Shown here piece by piece: positions 35,155 to 44,780 of a stretch of 64,000 nucleotides of DNA. The stretch's first letter is position 1. Every line of letters starts with the position of its first letter. Location: NCBI RefSeq assembly GCF_011761265.1, contig NZ_JAAOZB010000001.1, positions 124,001 through 188,000 on the forward strand, in the 5' to 3' direction. The notes beneath the pieces were generated by a model. The model worked only from the letters and a program-made list of their open reading frames with translations, made no database searches and was not told the origin of the DNA. The position numbers and the translations under genes were made by a program. The stretch comes from Microbacterium halimionae. GTDB lineage: Bacteria; Actinomycetota; Actinomycetes; Actinomycetales; Microbacteriaceae.

Positions 35155-38100
35155 GCGAGAATCCAACACCGGCGACCAAAACGATGGCCGCCAACAGCGC
35201 AATGAAGCGAGGCGTTGCCGCGGTGCTCCCGGTAACGGCCAGCTCGCGGACCGATACGACCTGGACTGGTATCGAGACTGTCACGTTCGACTCCGCACCG
35301 ATCAGAACGATGTGGTGGTCGCCGCGCACAGCGTCGGCCGGGATCGTGATACGCGTCGAAACAGCGCCAGACGAATCCGCGACGACGGCTGCCAGGAGTA
35401 CGGGCGTCGAGTAGAGCCACACGTCGACCCGCTCACCGGGGCGGAACCCAGTCGCGCTCACGTCGATCTGCACGCCCGGTGCGGTTCGCTCAACCGATAC
35501 AGAGCCGGTTGCATCTGGACTCGTTGCGGGAAGCGGTGGAGCTGTCGGATCTGAACCACCCGCCGCCGGCGCAGCAGGGGTCGCACTCGCAGTCGGCTCA
35601 GGTGTTGTGGTTGGCTCCGCGGTCGACTCAGGTGTTGCAGTCGGTGTTGGCTCAGGAGACTCTCCCGCGTCACCGTAGATCTGAACCTCCACAATGCCGG
35701 CGGCCCAGGCAGCCTCGTTTCCGTTGTGGTCGTTGATCACGCGGTTCACGTCCACTCGCACAAACCGGTATGAGCCTTCTAGCGCGTCGCTGGTGAAACC
35801 CACCTGACGGTTCGACGTGCGATCGGCGATGGTTGTCCAGTTCTCGCCATCGGTACTGCCCGAAAGCACGTACCCGCTGTAGCTCTCCGAGCCGTTGTGG
35901 CTGCGCCAGCTGATGTCGGCGCGACTCACGTCGTACTCGCTCTGGAGATCGACCTGCCACGAGTAGGTCGAGGTCGACCCGGGAAAGAAATAGTGACTGT
36001 TGTCGTACGGACTCGTCGTGTCGTCGATACCGTCGTTTGCTGCCGCCGCTGGAGAACCCAGCGTCTCGCCGTTCTCACTCGGAGTCGAATAGCCCGCAGA
36101 GAGCGAGCCCACAGGGTCAGACGATGATGGCTTACCCTGCGAGAGCAGCCCGGACGGGGTCTGCTCGATCTGCCCTGACGGCACATCGAGCGACCATTCA
36201 TCGGTGTATTCCAGACCCAGCGTCTTCTGCACGGGATCAAGATCGAGCGGCAACCACACGTATGTCGATGTCGCGAGTGCTCCGGCTACCCAGCGGTCTC
36301 CCATATAGACAAGCGATGTACCGCCGTCACTTCGCGGCAGCGAGACAACGTATGCCGGTTGACTCTTAAATGTCGTGTTGTTGCCGAGATTATGGTTCTC
36401 CGACCACCCATTCGGGTCCGACAGATCGGATGTCGTCGCGTACTTGAGCTGGTTCGCGTACCAGCCCGACTGGCCCGACGTCACGAGGTAGTACGTGCCA
36501 TCCACTTGAGTGATAGCGGCAGCTTCGCGGCTCTCCCCCGAGAACAACGGGTACGACTTCTCGAAGTCGGCATTCTCATAGTCGGCCGACAGCGGGTATA
36601 CCCGCAGCTGCTCATGAGCTTCAGCTGAAATCAGCCACCCGTCACGGTCGCTGTCGACGTAGACGGTGAAGTCTCGAGATTGGTGACCGAGTGGGTCGTT
36701 TCCGGCGGTGCGGTAGGCAGCTTCGGCCGCAGCGAAGTCGGCGTACCGACCTTCTCCGATCGTCGCCTCGATCGCGTGCTGTTGCTCAAGGTCCCACACG
36801 TCCCCGGCACCCGGACGACCGTGATATTTCACTTCGTAGTCGCCATCGATAGTCGGGCTCGTGGCCACAACGACTTCAGACGCGGCATACGAGTCGGCAG
36901 TTTCCCAATGACCCCACAACACGAACGCGTCGGTTGTTTCGTTGAAGAGCAGCTTGGGACGCTCGACCTTGCACGATGCGGCTCCCCGCACGTTGCAATC
37001 GAGGCCAGACGCTTCGGGCACGAGTATTTGTGTGACGAACTGCCAATTGAGCAGGTCTTCTGAGCGGTAGAGATTTGTGCCGTTAAAGCTCGCTCCGTTG
37101 TGCGCCTTGTCTTCACCCACCCAGTAGTACGCGCCATCGTGCTCGAGAAATCCGCCACCGTGGGCCTGTATCGAGTTTCCTTCGGTGTCGAACCATGGTT
37201 GGCCAACCGGCACGCTCTCGTACTCACCGTCGACAGGCGCGATGGTGTAGTCCACGGTCGTGACAGCACTTGCGACACCGTCTCGGAACGCCAGAGCGCG
37301 AACGGTGGCTGAGCTATCGAGCAGAAAGGGATCCGAGTACCGCGTACCGCTCGTGCGGGTCGGCGCACTGCCGTCGAGGGTATAAAAAACCACGGCGTCA
37401 TCGGCGGCGTTGATTGACACAGTCTGAGCCGATCCGTAGACAACGGTGGCGCTCGGAGACACGACAGGAGCCTCGACCGACGCCACCGCGAGGTCGAGCT
37501 CCTGCGCTCCGCGAGCGGCCGCGAGCCACGTCACTGATGCGCCCTGCCAGCCGACATTGGAGATGCGAACAGTCACCTCGCCCGCCGCGGCCTCAGAGAG
37601 TTCGAAGGTGCCGGCGACAGCGGACTCGCGGTGCGACGGCGAAACATCACCTGAAGCGCTTCGAACGACAGCGTGCTGCTCGTTGAGCGAGTCGATAACT
37701 GTCACGTCGATCTGACGATCGCTCGCGCTCCACCACTCATATAGGCCGAGAGCGAGCGTGTACTCGCCGGCATCGGGCAAATCTAGGGTGTACGTGATCG
37801 AGTTGCCGACGCCGTTGTAGCCGTAGTGCCCGTTCACACCTTTTGTTCCCGCGTCGGCGCGTGAACCGTCTTGACCGGCGTAACCCCAACTCGAGTCGGA
37901 GGCCTTCGGCTGATCAGGCACATCGTTGCGGAGGGCATCCCCCAGAAGGTTTTTCGCGCCATCGAACGCAGCAGAGGAGGCCACGGCGGAGTCGATGAAA
38001 TAGACGGTGTCATCGGCAAGCGTTTCAACCGTGGCTGTGGCAGCTTCGTCGACCCCCGCGACGTCACCATAGATTGTGTACGACTTGTACGGCTGCGAGA

Positions 38101-38347
38101 AGGTCGTCCCGGCGAGATCCCACGACACAGCTGCCTGCGATGTGTCTCCGCTCGAGGTGGAGACGGCGACTTCAGCGGGCAACTCTGGCGAATCACCAGC
38201 GACAACTGCGAAGTTCAGCGGCTGATCGTTCAACGCTAACACTTCCGCGTGCGCGCCGGGAGCAACTGCCACGGCAGATGCACACACGAGCGCGAGCGTT
38301 ACGAGCGTTGCAGGCACTCTGGTTCGTCGGACAGATGTGGTTCTCAT
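35126..38347 (-). CDS. Secreted, wall-anchored GH43 multidomain enzyme, exo-beta-1,3-galactanase-like
   Basis: A protein of about 1073 residues. Order: signal peptide ending AHA-E (about 34), an Ig-like Big_4-type domain, a carbohydrate-binding-like sandwich (about 115-275), a chitobiase-C-like beta domain (FYTLDGSAPT), GH43 propeller (about 380-735: AHGGGFLEHDGAYYWVGEDK, DFTVYVDSDRDGWLISA, REAAAITQVDGTYYLVTSG, MGDRW), F5/8-type sandwich, Pro/Thr linker, stalk domain, LAVTG at about 1036-1040, TM helix and basic tail. The GH43 blocks match the subfamily 24 type that removes galactose or capped units from beta-1,3-galactan backbones. ATG 38347 has AAGGA upstream; ATG 38359 has none. It follows the GH30 gene by 97 bases. 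Confidence 0.87.
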   Translation of the reverse strand: MRTTSVRRTRVPATLVTLALVCASAVAVAPGAHAEVLALNDQPLNFAVVAGDSPELPAEVAVSTSSGDTSQAAVSWDLAGTTFSQPYKSYTIYGDVAGVDEAATATVETLADDTVYFIDSAVASSAAFDGAKNLLGDALRNDVPDQPKASDSSWGYAGQDGSRADAGTKGVNGHYGYNGVGNSITYTLDLPDAGEYTLALGLYEWWSASDRQIDVTVIDSLNEQHAVVRSASGDVSPSHRESAVAGTFELSEAAAGEVTVRISNVGWQGASVTWLAAARGAQELDLAVASVEAPVVSPSATVVYGSAQTVSINAADDAVVFYTLDGSAPTRTSGTRYSDPFLLDSSATVRALAFRDGVASAVTTVDYTIAPVDGEYESVPVGQPWFDTEGNSIQAHGGGFLEHDGAYYWVGEDKAHNGASFNGTNLYRSEDLLNWQFVTQILVPEASGLDCNVRGAASCKVERPKLLFNETTDAFVLWGHWETADSYAASEVVVATSPTIDGDYEVKYHGRPGAGDVWDLEQQHAIEATIGEGRYADFAAAEAAYRTAGNDPLGHQSRDFTVYVDSDRDGWLISAEAHEQLRVYPLSADYENADFEKSYPLFSGESREAAAITQVDGTYYLVTSGQSGWYANQLKYATTSDLSDPNGWSENHNLGNNTTFKSQPAYVVSLPRSDGGTSLVYMGDRWVAGALATSTYVWLPLDLDPVQKTLGLEYTDEWSLDVPSGQIEQTPSGLLSQGKPSSSDPVGSLSAGYSTPSENGETLGSPAAAANDGIDDTTSPYDNSHYFFPGSTSTYSWQVDLQSEYDVSRADISWRSHNGSESYSGYVLSGSTDGENWTTIADRTSNRQVGFTSDALEGSYRFVRVDVNRVINDHNGNEAAWAAGIVEVQIYGDAGESPEPTPTATPESTAEPTTTPEPTASATPAAPAAGGSDPTAPPLPATSPDATGSVSVERTAPGVQIDVSATGFRPGERVDVWLYSTPVLLAAVVADSSGAVSTRITIPADAVRGDHHIVLIGAESNVTVSIPVQVVSVRELAVTGSTAATPRFIALLAAIVLVAGVGFSLSSRRRVLR

Positions 38348-38408
38348 ACGTTCCTTCATTGGAGCGGGAGTGCGTTGAATTGCAGATGCTTACGCTGCGT
38401 CAGGTACG

Positions 38409-38437
38409 AGCGGGTGGGCCAAATCAGCCCACCCGCT
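38409..38437. terminator. Hairpin between the GH30 and GH43 genes
   Basis: AGCGGGTGGGC and its exact complement (11-base arms) enclose a 7-base loop, 7 bases downstream of the GH30 stop on the minus strand. There is no T run on that strand, so it may be a partial terminator or an mRNA-stabilising hairpin that tunes GH43 expression relative to GH30. Confidence 0.6.
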
Positions 38438-38444
38438 CCGTTCG

Positions 38445-41400
38445 TTACTTCGTCGAGATGCCTGCGCGTCGCCGCACGCGGACGACGGCAATGAGTCCGC
38501 CGAGCGCGAGCAGCATGATCGCGAACGGCAGAACCGGCGCGACAACACCACCCGTCACGGCGAGGTCGCCCGCAGCGTTCACTCGCAGCGGGTTCCATCC
38601 GATGACAGCGCCAGAGGCATCCGTAACGACGATGCGGTGATCACCGGCGGGCACATCAGCCGGAATACGCACCGTGACCTCACCGGATGCCGAAACCACA
38701 ACCGTGCCGAGATGGCGCGGAGTCGAGAACAACCACACATCCATGGAGTCGCCGGCATATTCTTCGCCGACGCGGATTGTCACGTTCTGTCCCGCCACGA
38801 CCTCGGTCGGCGTGCCGATCTTTCCTCGCAACGCAGCAGTGAGAGCGTCTACCGAAGGCGCTGATGCCGCACCGGTCGATGGCAGGGACGGCGACGATGG
38901 GCTCGTCGTCGGCGCGGGCGCAGACGGCTCGGGCGCGGGCGTTGTCGGCTCAGGCGTCGGCTCAGGTGCCGCCTCCACCGTGACCGGCTCTGACATTGCC
39001 GTTGCCGATGTGAACCCTGCAGCGGATGCCGTCACACCAACGCGAAGCATCGCTCCGATGTCTTCGGAAGTCGCCATGTATGCGGCACCTGTCGCGTCGG
39101 AGATGTTTTCGCCGTCGCGTGTCCACTGATACGCGAGTTCGGCATCGTCGGGGTCGACCGTCGACACCGACGCGTTGAGTGTCGAACCAACGCGCGCGTC
39201 GCCCGCAATCGACCCAACCGCAAGGTCGACCGTGCGAGTGATGCCGACTGTGTACGAACGAACTGTGCCATCGGGCGCTGTCACGTCGACGCGACCCTGA
39301 CCATCGGCATCCGCTGGCTGAACGACGCTCACGTTCGCATCGCCATCAACCGCCACAGCGCTCAGGACTGGCCATCGCGACCCGGTCGACTCGGCGGAGT
39401 ACTCCAAGCGATCAGCTGCGAAGTCGGCTACGGCAACGCCATCGAGCGAGATGCGCGCGAGATCTGCGACACCAGACTCGGATGCCTGGAGACCGAAGAT
39501 CTCCACTTCGGAGACGACCATGTGCGTTGCCGCTCGCGCCGTGAGCACTACTCGCACCTCGTCGGCCGCGACATCGCCGAGCGGAACATCGACGACCGGC
39601 GCACCGGTCTCGGGTGCAGCTACTGCAACCGAGTCGCCCTCGACCCACTCGCCGCCGTCAGTTCGGTGGTCGATTCGAAGCGTCTGTGCCCAGGTCGTTC
39701 CACCATCTCGGTAGAAGTGCACCTTCAGGTGACGCACCTGCGTCGTCTGCGCCAGCGTGTAGCTGAGCGTGTCTCGTGCGTTCTTCGTGCCCGATCGCCA
39801 GTTCGACCAGCCTTTGTCGGTGGTGAGCCCGTTCTTCGTGCGGTCGACACTGTACGAAGAGCTTTCAGTGAAGGTGGCCGATGCCGTGCTCGAAGGCGCA
39901 ACGTTCGCTTCTTCAGCGGTCGTGACGATCACAGTGAGCGTTGCAGGCAGCCGAGGTGCTGTCGGATCGTTCGACTCTGCTGAACCCGGAACTGTCACAG
40001 TCCCCGTTTCGGCGAAGTTCGTATCGGCGAGACCTGTCCAGTCCCACTCGACATTCGCTTCGAACGTGGCACCGCCCGGTGTGAGCTCCGCCGGAACCGT
40101 CGTCGGGGCGCCCTGCTGCACCCGGTCGAGGGTTGCCCCAGCGTAGATCGTCAGCGACACCGGTCGCGTGCCGGTGTAAGAACCGATCTCAACTTTCGCT
40201 CGCGCCGAATCGAACGTTGCGCCGAACATGTCAACACCGTGACCTGAAATCGTGACAGTGCCAGGCGTCGACCAGTCAGCATCTTCTACATCCCATTCCA
40301 CGGCGGCAGATCGCTCAACACCGCCGCGATAGGTGAGAGTAACAGTGCCCGGAAGCTCCGGAGCCTCACCCGTGATCGTGCTGACGTTCACCGGAACAGC
40401 CGACTGCACAGCAGTTGAGGCAAGCGTCCAGCGCTGGTTTCCACCGTTGTTCGATGTCCAGGTGCCAACTCCTGCGCCATCGGCTGAGCTTTGACCGTTC
40501 ACATCGAGCACGCGTTCGGCCGTCGGGCTCAGCAACGAGTACGTCCGCCCGTCCGATGTGGAGGGGATCCACTGCATCGACTCATCCGCGGCGGCTGTTG
40601 CCTCATCGGTGCTCACAAGAGTCGTCGACGTGCCCGAAACGGCGAGGAACTGACCGTTTCCATTTTCGAGCGTGATGCGCTGGCGGTTGGTACCCGCTCC
40701 CGAAAGTGTGCGAACAGTCCACGCTTGCGCGCTGGCGGCATCCGGTGTCGTCGCTGACGACGCGATCTGAACTGCGTCGCCGTTGGCGGCGAGCGCCTTT
40801 CCACTCTGCACTCCAAGGAGCTGATATGTCTCGCCATCAGTGAAGGTCGAAACCTCGTCGGAAACGCCTGACACTCCATCGATCACGAATGTGGTGACTG
40901 ATTTCGCGGGAACACTGACCGTGGCTGTCTTGGTGTTTGCATTGATCGCGACAGGGTTTGATGCAATAAGTGCATTCGCTGTCACGTCTTCCACCGGAGA
41001 CTCCGTCGTGGTGATGGGCGTCACGGTCGCCCCGGAAGCGATGTCACCGAATCCGGAAAGATCGATCGTCACGGTGCGCGTTGCGGCCTCCGAGTTCACG
41101 TGCACGAGCGTTGCGCTCTCGCCGTCCGCGGCAACCGCGGCAGTCGTCTGCGCATCGTTCGTCGGAATCAGATGATCACCGGGGAGAATGTAGTGCGTGA
41201 AGTTTCGCACCGTGTTGTACTTCGCATTGGTCAACACTTCACACGACGGGTCGGGTTCGTTGTCAGCGATGCGACGTTCTGAGTCACCGTTGTCGTCGCA
41301 GTCGAAGTCGATGAGAACACTGCCCCAGTTGCTGTTCTCCGTTTTCTCCATGTTGTAAAGGTCTTCAACGGGCTGCCAGAACACCCATGCTTCTGGTTCG

Positions 41401-42551
41401 AGTTCTCTCAAGTCATCGACGATTCGGGATGCCATGCCAATACCGTTATCGATGTTGGTGAGGTTGAATCCGCCGGTGGTGTCCCAGTTGCCCTCGACCT
41501 CACTCATCCACAGCGGTTTGTCTGAGGCCTTCGCGATATCGCGCACAATCATGCGATCACTTGTCCCGTACGTGTGCACATTGAGCTGGTCGACACTGGC
41601 TTTCGACTCGTCGCTCCAGCCGTTCCAGTTGGTGACGAATGTCGAGGGATTGGTCTCGTCCATTGCTGAAATGCTGACGTCGGTGGACGTGTCGGGTTCA
41701 GCAAGTCGTGACGCCAGCGCTTGAATCATCTTGTTCTGCGCGCTCGGCCCGATGTGTGCGCCCTCTTGACGACTCGCACTCGTTGGCCACTGGCTTCCGT
41801 TCGGAATGCTTGTCGACCAGTAGTTGGTGTTGGGCTCGTTGAAGGGATCCAGCGTTTCGATGTCGATGCCGTAGGTCGACTCGAGGTGCTCAACAGCTGT
41901 CACGAGATATCCCGCGAAAGCGTCCATGTCTTCGGGAGCGAGCTGCTCACTCGAGCCGTTGTTAATTCCGCCCGAGGAATATCCGCTCTGGGTCAGAAAG
42001 TAGGGCGGTGAATTGCTGAATGCTTCCCACGTGATGCCCTCGTTTTTCAGCGCGTCGACCCACCACCGTTGGGTTGCGTCAGCGTCGAGGTTGTAGTGAT
42101 CGGGGTTGTCGGCGTCCCAGGCAGCGGCATACCGCTCACGGTCGCCATACGTCGATGTGATTTCTCCCTCGTCATCGCTTTCGCCGAGGTCAGGATTCCA
42201 CCAGCCCTCGACGGCGCCACCGGGTCGTAGATACGACGGCACGTCCGTCGCATTTCCGCCGCCGATGTTGTAGCGGGCGATATTGAGGTTGAGACCGTCC
42301 TCGCCGAAAACCTTCTCGAGCAGCTCCTGACGGACGTCCTCGGGGTAGCCACCGGTTGCGTTCGCGAACCACACGAGGCTCGTTCCCCACCCTTCGAATG
42401 CCTCCGCGGAGGCGTACGCGGGATTGGGCGTAATCGTCACGTCTGTGGCGGCTTCTGCGGCGATGGGGTTCGCAACCGCCGCGGCAAATCCGAGTGTTCC
42501 CGCGCTGAGCGTTCCGACGCACAGCAGGGAGAGGATTCGAGAGGACTTCAT
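38445..42551 (-). CDS. Secreted, wall-anchored GH30 multidomain enzyme, endo-beta-1,6-galactanase-like
   Basis: A protein of about 1368 residues. Order: signal peptide (cleaved near AEA-AT, about 34), GH30 barrel (about 40-480: AFEGWGTSLVWFA, LNIARYNIGGGNA, FSNSPPYF, acid/base Glu in DPFNEPNTNYW, nucleophile Glu in WMSEVEGNW, VFWQPVEDL) with its beta sandwich, ricin-type lectin (QAWTVR...QRW), two Big_4-like Ig domains, a galactose-binding-like sandwich, further Ig-like domains, Pro/Thr linker, stalk, LAVTG at about 1330-1334, TM helix and basic tail. The barrel blocks fit GH30 subfamily 5, whose known members cut beta-1,6-galactan side chains of arabinogalactan. ATG 42551 is followed by a normal signal; the earlier ATG (42596) adds a basic stretch. 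Confidence 0.87.
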   Translation of the reverse strand: MKSSRILSLLCVGTLSAGTLGFAAAVANPIAAEAATDVTITPNPAYASAEAFEGWGTSLVWFANATGGYPEDVRQELLEKVFGEDGLNLNIARYNIGGGNATDVPSYLRPGGAVEGWWNPDLGESDDEGEITSTYGDRERYAAAWDADNPDHYNLDADATQRWWVDALKNEGITWEAFSNSPPYFLTQSGYSSGGINNGSSEQLAPEDMDAFAGYLVTAVEHLESTYGIDIETLDPFNEPNTNYWSTSIPNGSQWPTSASRQEGAHIGPSAQNKMIQALASRLAEPDTSTDVSISAMDETNPSTFVTNWNGWSDESKASVDQLNVHTYGTSDRMIVRDIAKASDKPLWMSEVEGNWDTTGGFNLTNIDNGIGMASRIVDDLRELEPEAWVFWQPVEDLYNMEKTENSNWGSVLIDFDCDDNGDSERRIADNEPDPSCEVLTNAKYNTVRNFTHYILPGDHLIPTNDAQTTAAVAADGESATLVHVNSEAATRTVTIDLSGFGDIASGATVTPITTTESPVEDVTANALIASNPVAINANTKTATVSVPAKSVTTFVIDGVSGVSDEVSTFTDGETYQLLGVQSGKALAANGDAVQIASSATTPDAASAQAWTVRTLSGAGTNRQRITLENGNGQFLAVSGTSTTLVSTDEATAAADESMQWIPSTSDGRTYSLLSPTAERVLDVNGQSSADGAGVGTWTSNNGGNQRWTLASTAVQSAVPVNVSTITGEAPELPGTVTLTYRGGVERSAAVEWDVEDADWSTPGTVTISGHGVDMFGATFDSARAKVEIGSYTGTRPVSLTIYAGATLDRVQQGAPTTVPAELTPGGATFEANVEWDWTGLADTNFAETGTVTVPGSAESNDPTAPRLPATLTVIVTTAEEANVAPSSTASATFTESSSYSVDRTKNGLTTDKGWSNWRSGTKNARDTLSYTLAQTTQVRHLKVHFYRDGGTTWAQTLRIDHRTDGGEWVEGDSVAVAAPETGAPVVDVPLGDVAADEVRVVLTARAATHMVVSEVEIFGLQASESGVADLARISLDGVAVADFAADRLEYSAESTGSRWPVLSAVAVDGDANVSVVQPADADGQGRVDVTAPDGTVRSYTVGITRTVDLAVGSIAGDARVGSTLNASVSTVDPDDAELAYQWTRDGENISDATGAAYMATSEDIGAMLRVGVTASAAGFTSATAMSEPVTVEAAPEPTPEPTTPAPEPSAPAPTTSPSSPSLPSTGAASAPSVDALTAALRGKIGTPTEVVAGQNVTIRVGEEYAGDSMDVWLFSTPRHLGTVVVSASGEVTVRIPADVPAGDHRIVVTDASGAVIGWNPLRVNAAGDLAVTGGVVAPVLPFAIMLLALGGLIAVVRVRRRAGISTK

Positions 42552-42605
42552 CGTCGTTCCGTTCCGGTCGCTTCTTCGCAACCATCGATACTTCAAGCAA
42601 ACGAC

Positions 42606-42635
42606 ATGTTTACGTTAACATGTTGACGTCAACAC
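42606..42635. promoter_or_regulatory. Tandem LacI operators between GH30 and galE
   Basis: Two overlapping sites: ATGTTTACGTTAACAT (42606-42621, one mismatched pair) and a perfect palindrome TGTTGACGTCAACA (42621-42634). They fit ATGTTKACGTMAACAT, the same pattern as the two sites at 44781-44830 beside the lacI gene. They lie between the divergent GH30 and galE genes and could control both. Confidence 0.75.
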
Positions 42636-42738
42636 TCATCATAGGATGAACACAGGATTCACCGCAATGATCAAAGCGGTGGCGCCGTGGCGAACACGGC
42701 GCGTTCGTCAACAACACACAACCTGCGAGGATGAACTC

Positions 42739-43716
42739 ATGACTTGGCTTGTGACCGGCGGCGCCGGCTATATCGGTGCACACATTGTTCGCGCACTCAC
42801 CGCGGCGGGCCTTCAACCGGTTGTGATCGACGATCTTTCCAGCGGGCATGCGTCCTTCGTGCCCGATGACGTTCCATTCGTGAACGGCTCGATTCTCGAT
42901 CTGGCGCTGATGGAAAAAACGCTGCGCGATAACAGTGTCGAGGGCGTCATCCACGTCGCGGGCTTCAAATACGCAGGCGTTTCCGTCAACCGCCCGCTCC
43001 ACACGTACGCCCAGAATGTCGAGGGCACTCGCGTCGTTCTCGAGGCAACGGCGAACGTCGGAGTGAGCAATCTGGTGTTCTCCTCGAGCGCTGCCGTCTA
43101 CGGCACCCCCGACGTCGATCTGGTGACAGAAGATCTACCGAAACGCCCGGCTTCACCGTACGGAGAATCGAAGCTGATTGGTGAATGGATGCTGCGCGAT
43201 CAGGGCATTGCGACTGCACGTACCGAGAGCCCGCTTCGCCACACGTCGCTGCGCTACTTCAACGTCGTCGGCTCGATCGATACGAGCATCTACGACTCGA
43301 GTCCTCACAACCTATTTCCCCTGGTGTTCGAAGCACTCATCGAGGGACGCACGCCCCGCATCAACGGAGACGACTACAACACCCCCGACGGCACCAACGT
43401 GCGTGACTACGTGCACGTCGCTGACATCGCCGCAGCGCACGTTGAGGCGGCAAAGCTCCTCATCTCGGAATCACCGATCGAAGCTGCCTACAACCTTGGT
43501 TCGCAAAATGGCCTGTCGGTGCGCGAAATCATGGATGCCATGGCTCGAGTGACAGGTATCGACTTCACCCCGGAGATCGCTCCTCGCCGCGCTGGAGATC
43601 CCGATCGAATCGTGGCAACCGGAGAACTCGCAGCGCGCGACCTCGACTGGAGGAACCGCCACAGCGTCGACGACATGGTGCGAAGCGGCTGGGAAGCGCG
43701 CCGGGCCGCCAACTAG
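42739..43716 (+). CDS. galE: UDP-glucose 4-epimerase
   Basis: The 325-residue extended SDR has TGGAGYIGAHIVRAL (NAD loop), GVIHVAGFKY, SSSAAVYG and YGESK (catalytic Tyr/Lys), LRYFNVVG, NVRDYVHVADIA and AYNLGSQNGLSVREI. It interconverts UDP-galactose and UDP-glucose, regenerating UDP-glucose for galT. ATG 42739 follows GAGGATGAACTC; the upstream frame to 42646 covers promoter DNA. It lies between the GH30 gene (divergent) and a LacI gene (convergent, four bases apart). Confidence 0.92.
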   Translation: MTWLVTGGAGYIGAHIVRALTAAGLQPVVIDDLSSGHASFVPDDVPFVNGSILDLALMEKTLRDNSVEGVIHVAGFKYAGVSVNRPLHTYAQNVEGTRVVLEATANVGVSNLVFSSSAAVYGTPDVDLVTEDLPKRPASPYGESKLIGEWMLRDQGIATARTESPLRHTSLRYFNVVGSIDTSIYDSSPHNLFPLVFEALIEGRTPRINGDDYNTPDGTNVRDYVHVADIAAAHVEAAKLLISESPIEAAYNLGSQNGLSVREIMDAMARVTGIDFTPEIAPRRAGDPDRIVATGELAARDLDWRNRHSVDDMVRSGWEARRAAN

Positions 43717-43720
43717 CCGG

Positions 43721-44767
43721 TCAGACGCGCGGCGGTGCCGTACTTGCGCGCACGACAAGTTCCGTCGGAACGAGAGCGCGCACGTCGCTCACACCACCTT
43801 CGATCTCTTCGATGAGGGCCGTGAGCGCTTCGATGCCGACCCGATCGAAGTGCTGACGCACCGTCGTCAAGGGTGGAAAGTGGTTCGCGGAGTCGGCCAT
43901 GTCATCGAAACCCACCACGCTCACGTCTGCGGGAATGCGCCGCCCTGCTTCGTAGATAGCGCGAGAGAGCCCCACAGCCATCTGATCGTTGGCACTGAAG
44001 ACCGCCGTCACGAGAGGGTCGGACGCGAGCGACAGACCGAGCCGATAGCCAGAGTCGCTCGTCCAGTCCCCCACTGCCATGTCGGGAACGGGGGCCCCAG
44101 CCGCCTCAAGCGTTGCTCGCCACGACTGAGCGCGGCGTTCCGCCGAATACGACCCCTTCGGACCTGAAACGTGATGCACGGTGCGGTGACCAAGTTCCAG
44201 CAGGTGCTCGGTCGCAAGTCGCGCACCCTGCGCTTGGTCGGTATCGACCACCGGATATTCGTAGTGCGCGCTTGAGTCGAGAACGACAACGGGGAGTCCG
44301 GAGGGAAGTTCGAGGTCGGCACCGTTGAGCCGGTGCGCTTCGATGAGAATGATCACGCCATCAACCGCTTGTTCTCGCAGTCGATCGAATGCGCCAGACA
44401 CGTCGGATTGCGTCGCTGAAGACAGCGGCATCAGGGTAAGCGAATACCCCGAACGTGCAGCCTCGGACGCCACTGCATCAAGGGTTCGCGTGTTGCCATA
44501 AGACGAAAGCGAGAACATGATGACGCCGATGCTCTGAAACCGTCCCGAGCGGAGCGCCCGCGCGGCACTGTTGGGCCGGTAGCCAAGCTTTTGCATCGCT
44601 TGAACCACTCGGGAGCGCGTTTCGGGGTCGACGTTGGTGCGACCATTGGCCACGCGAGACACTGTCTGGCCCGACACTCCCGCTTCGCGGGCAACGTCAG
44701 CCATTGAGGGGTCGCGACGGCGCTCGGGCCGGCCGAGACCGATCTCGACATGCTGCGCATCCGTCAT
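43721..44767 (-). CDS. LacI-family regulator of the arabinogalactan locus
   Basis: The 348-residue protein has the LacI helix-turn-helix MADVAREAGVSGQTVSRVAN (about 22-41) with the hinge YRPNSAARALRSGR, then the periplasmic-binding-like domain: IGVIMFSLSSYGNT, VDGVIILIEAH, HVSGPKGSYSAERR, AVFSANDQMAVG and FPPLTTVRQHFDRVGIEA. ATG 44767 is chosen because CGGGAGTTTCC precedes it; the ATG at 44782 is inside the operator. It is divergent from the ABC operon and its probable operators match those before GH30/galE. The ligand is probably an arabinogalactan-derived sugar (inference). Confidence 0.9.
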   Translation of the reverse strand: MTDAQHVEIGLGRPERRRDPSMADVAREAGVSGQTVSRVANGRTNVDPETRSRVVQAMQKLGYRPNSAARALRSGRFQSIGVIMFSLSSYGNTRTLDAVASEAARSGYSLTLMPLSSATQSDVSGAFDRLREQAVDGVIILIEAHRLNGADLELPSGLPVVVLDSSAHYEYPVVDTDQAQGARLATEHLLELGHRTVHHVSGPKGSYSAERRAQSWRATLEAAGAPVPDMAVGDWTSDSGYRLGLSLASDPLVTAVFSANDQMAVGLSRAIYEAGRRIPADVSVVGFDDMADSANHFPPLTTVRQHFDRVGIEALTALIEEIEGGVSDVRALVPTELVVRASTAPPRV

Positions 44768-44780
44768 GGAAACTCCCGTC

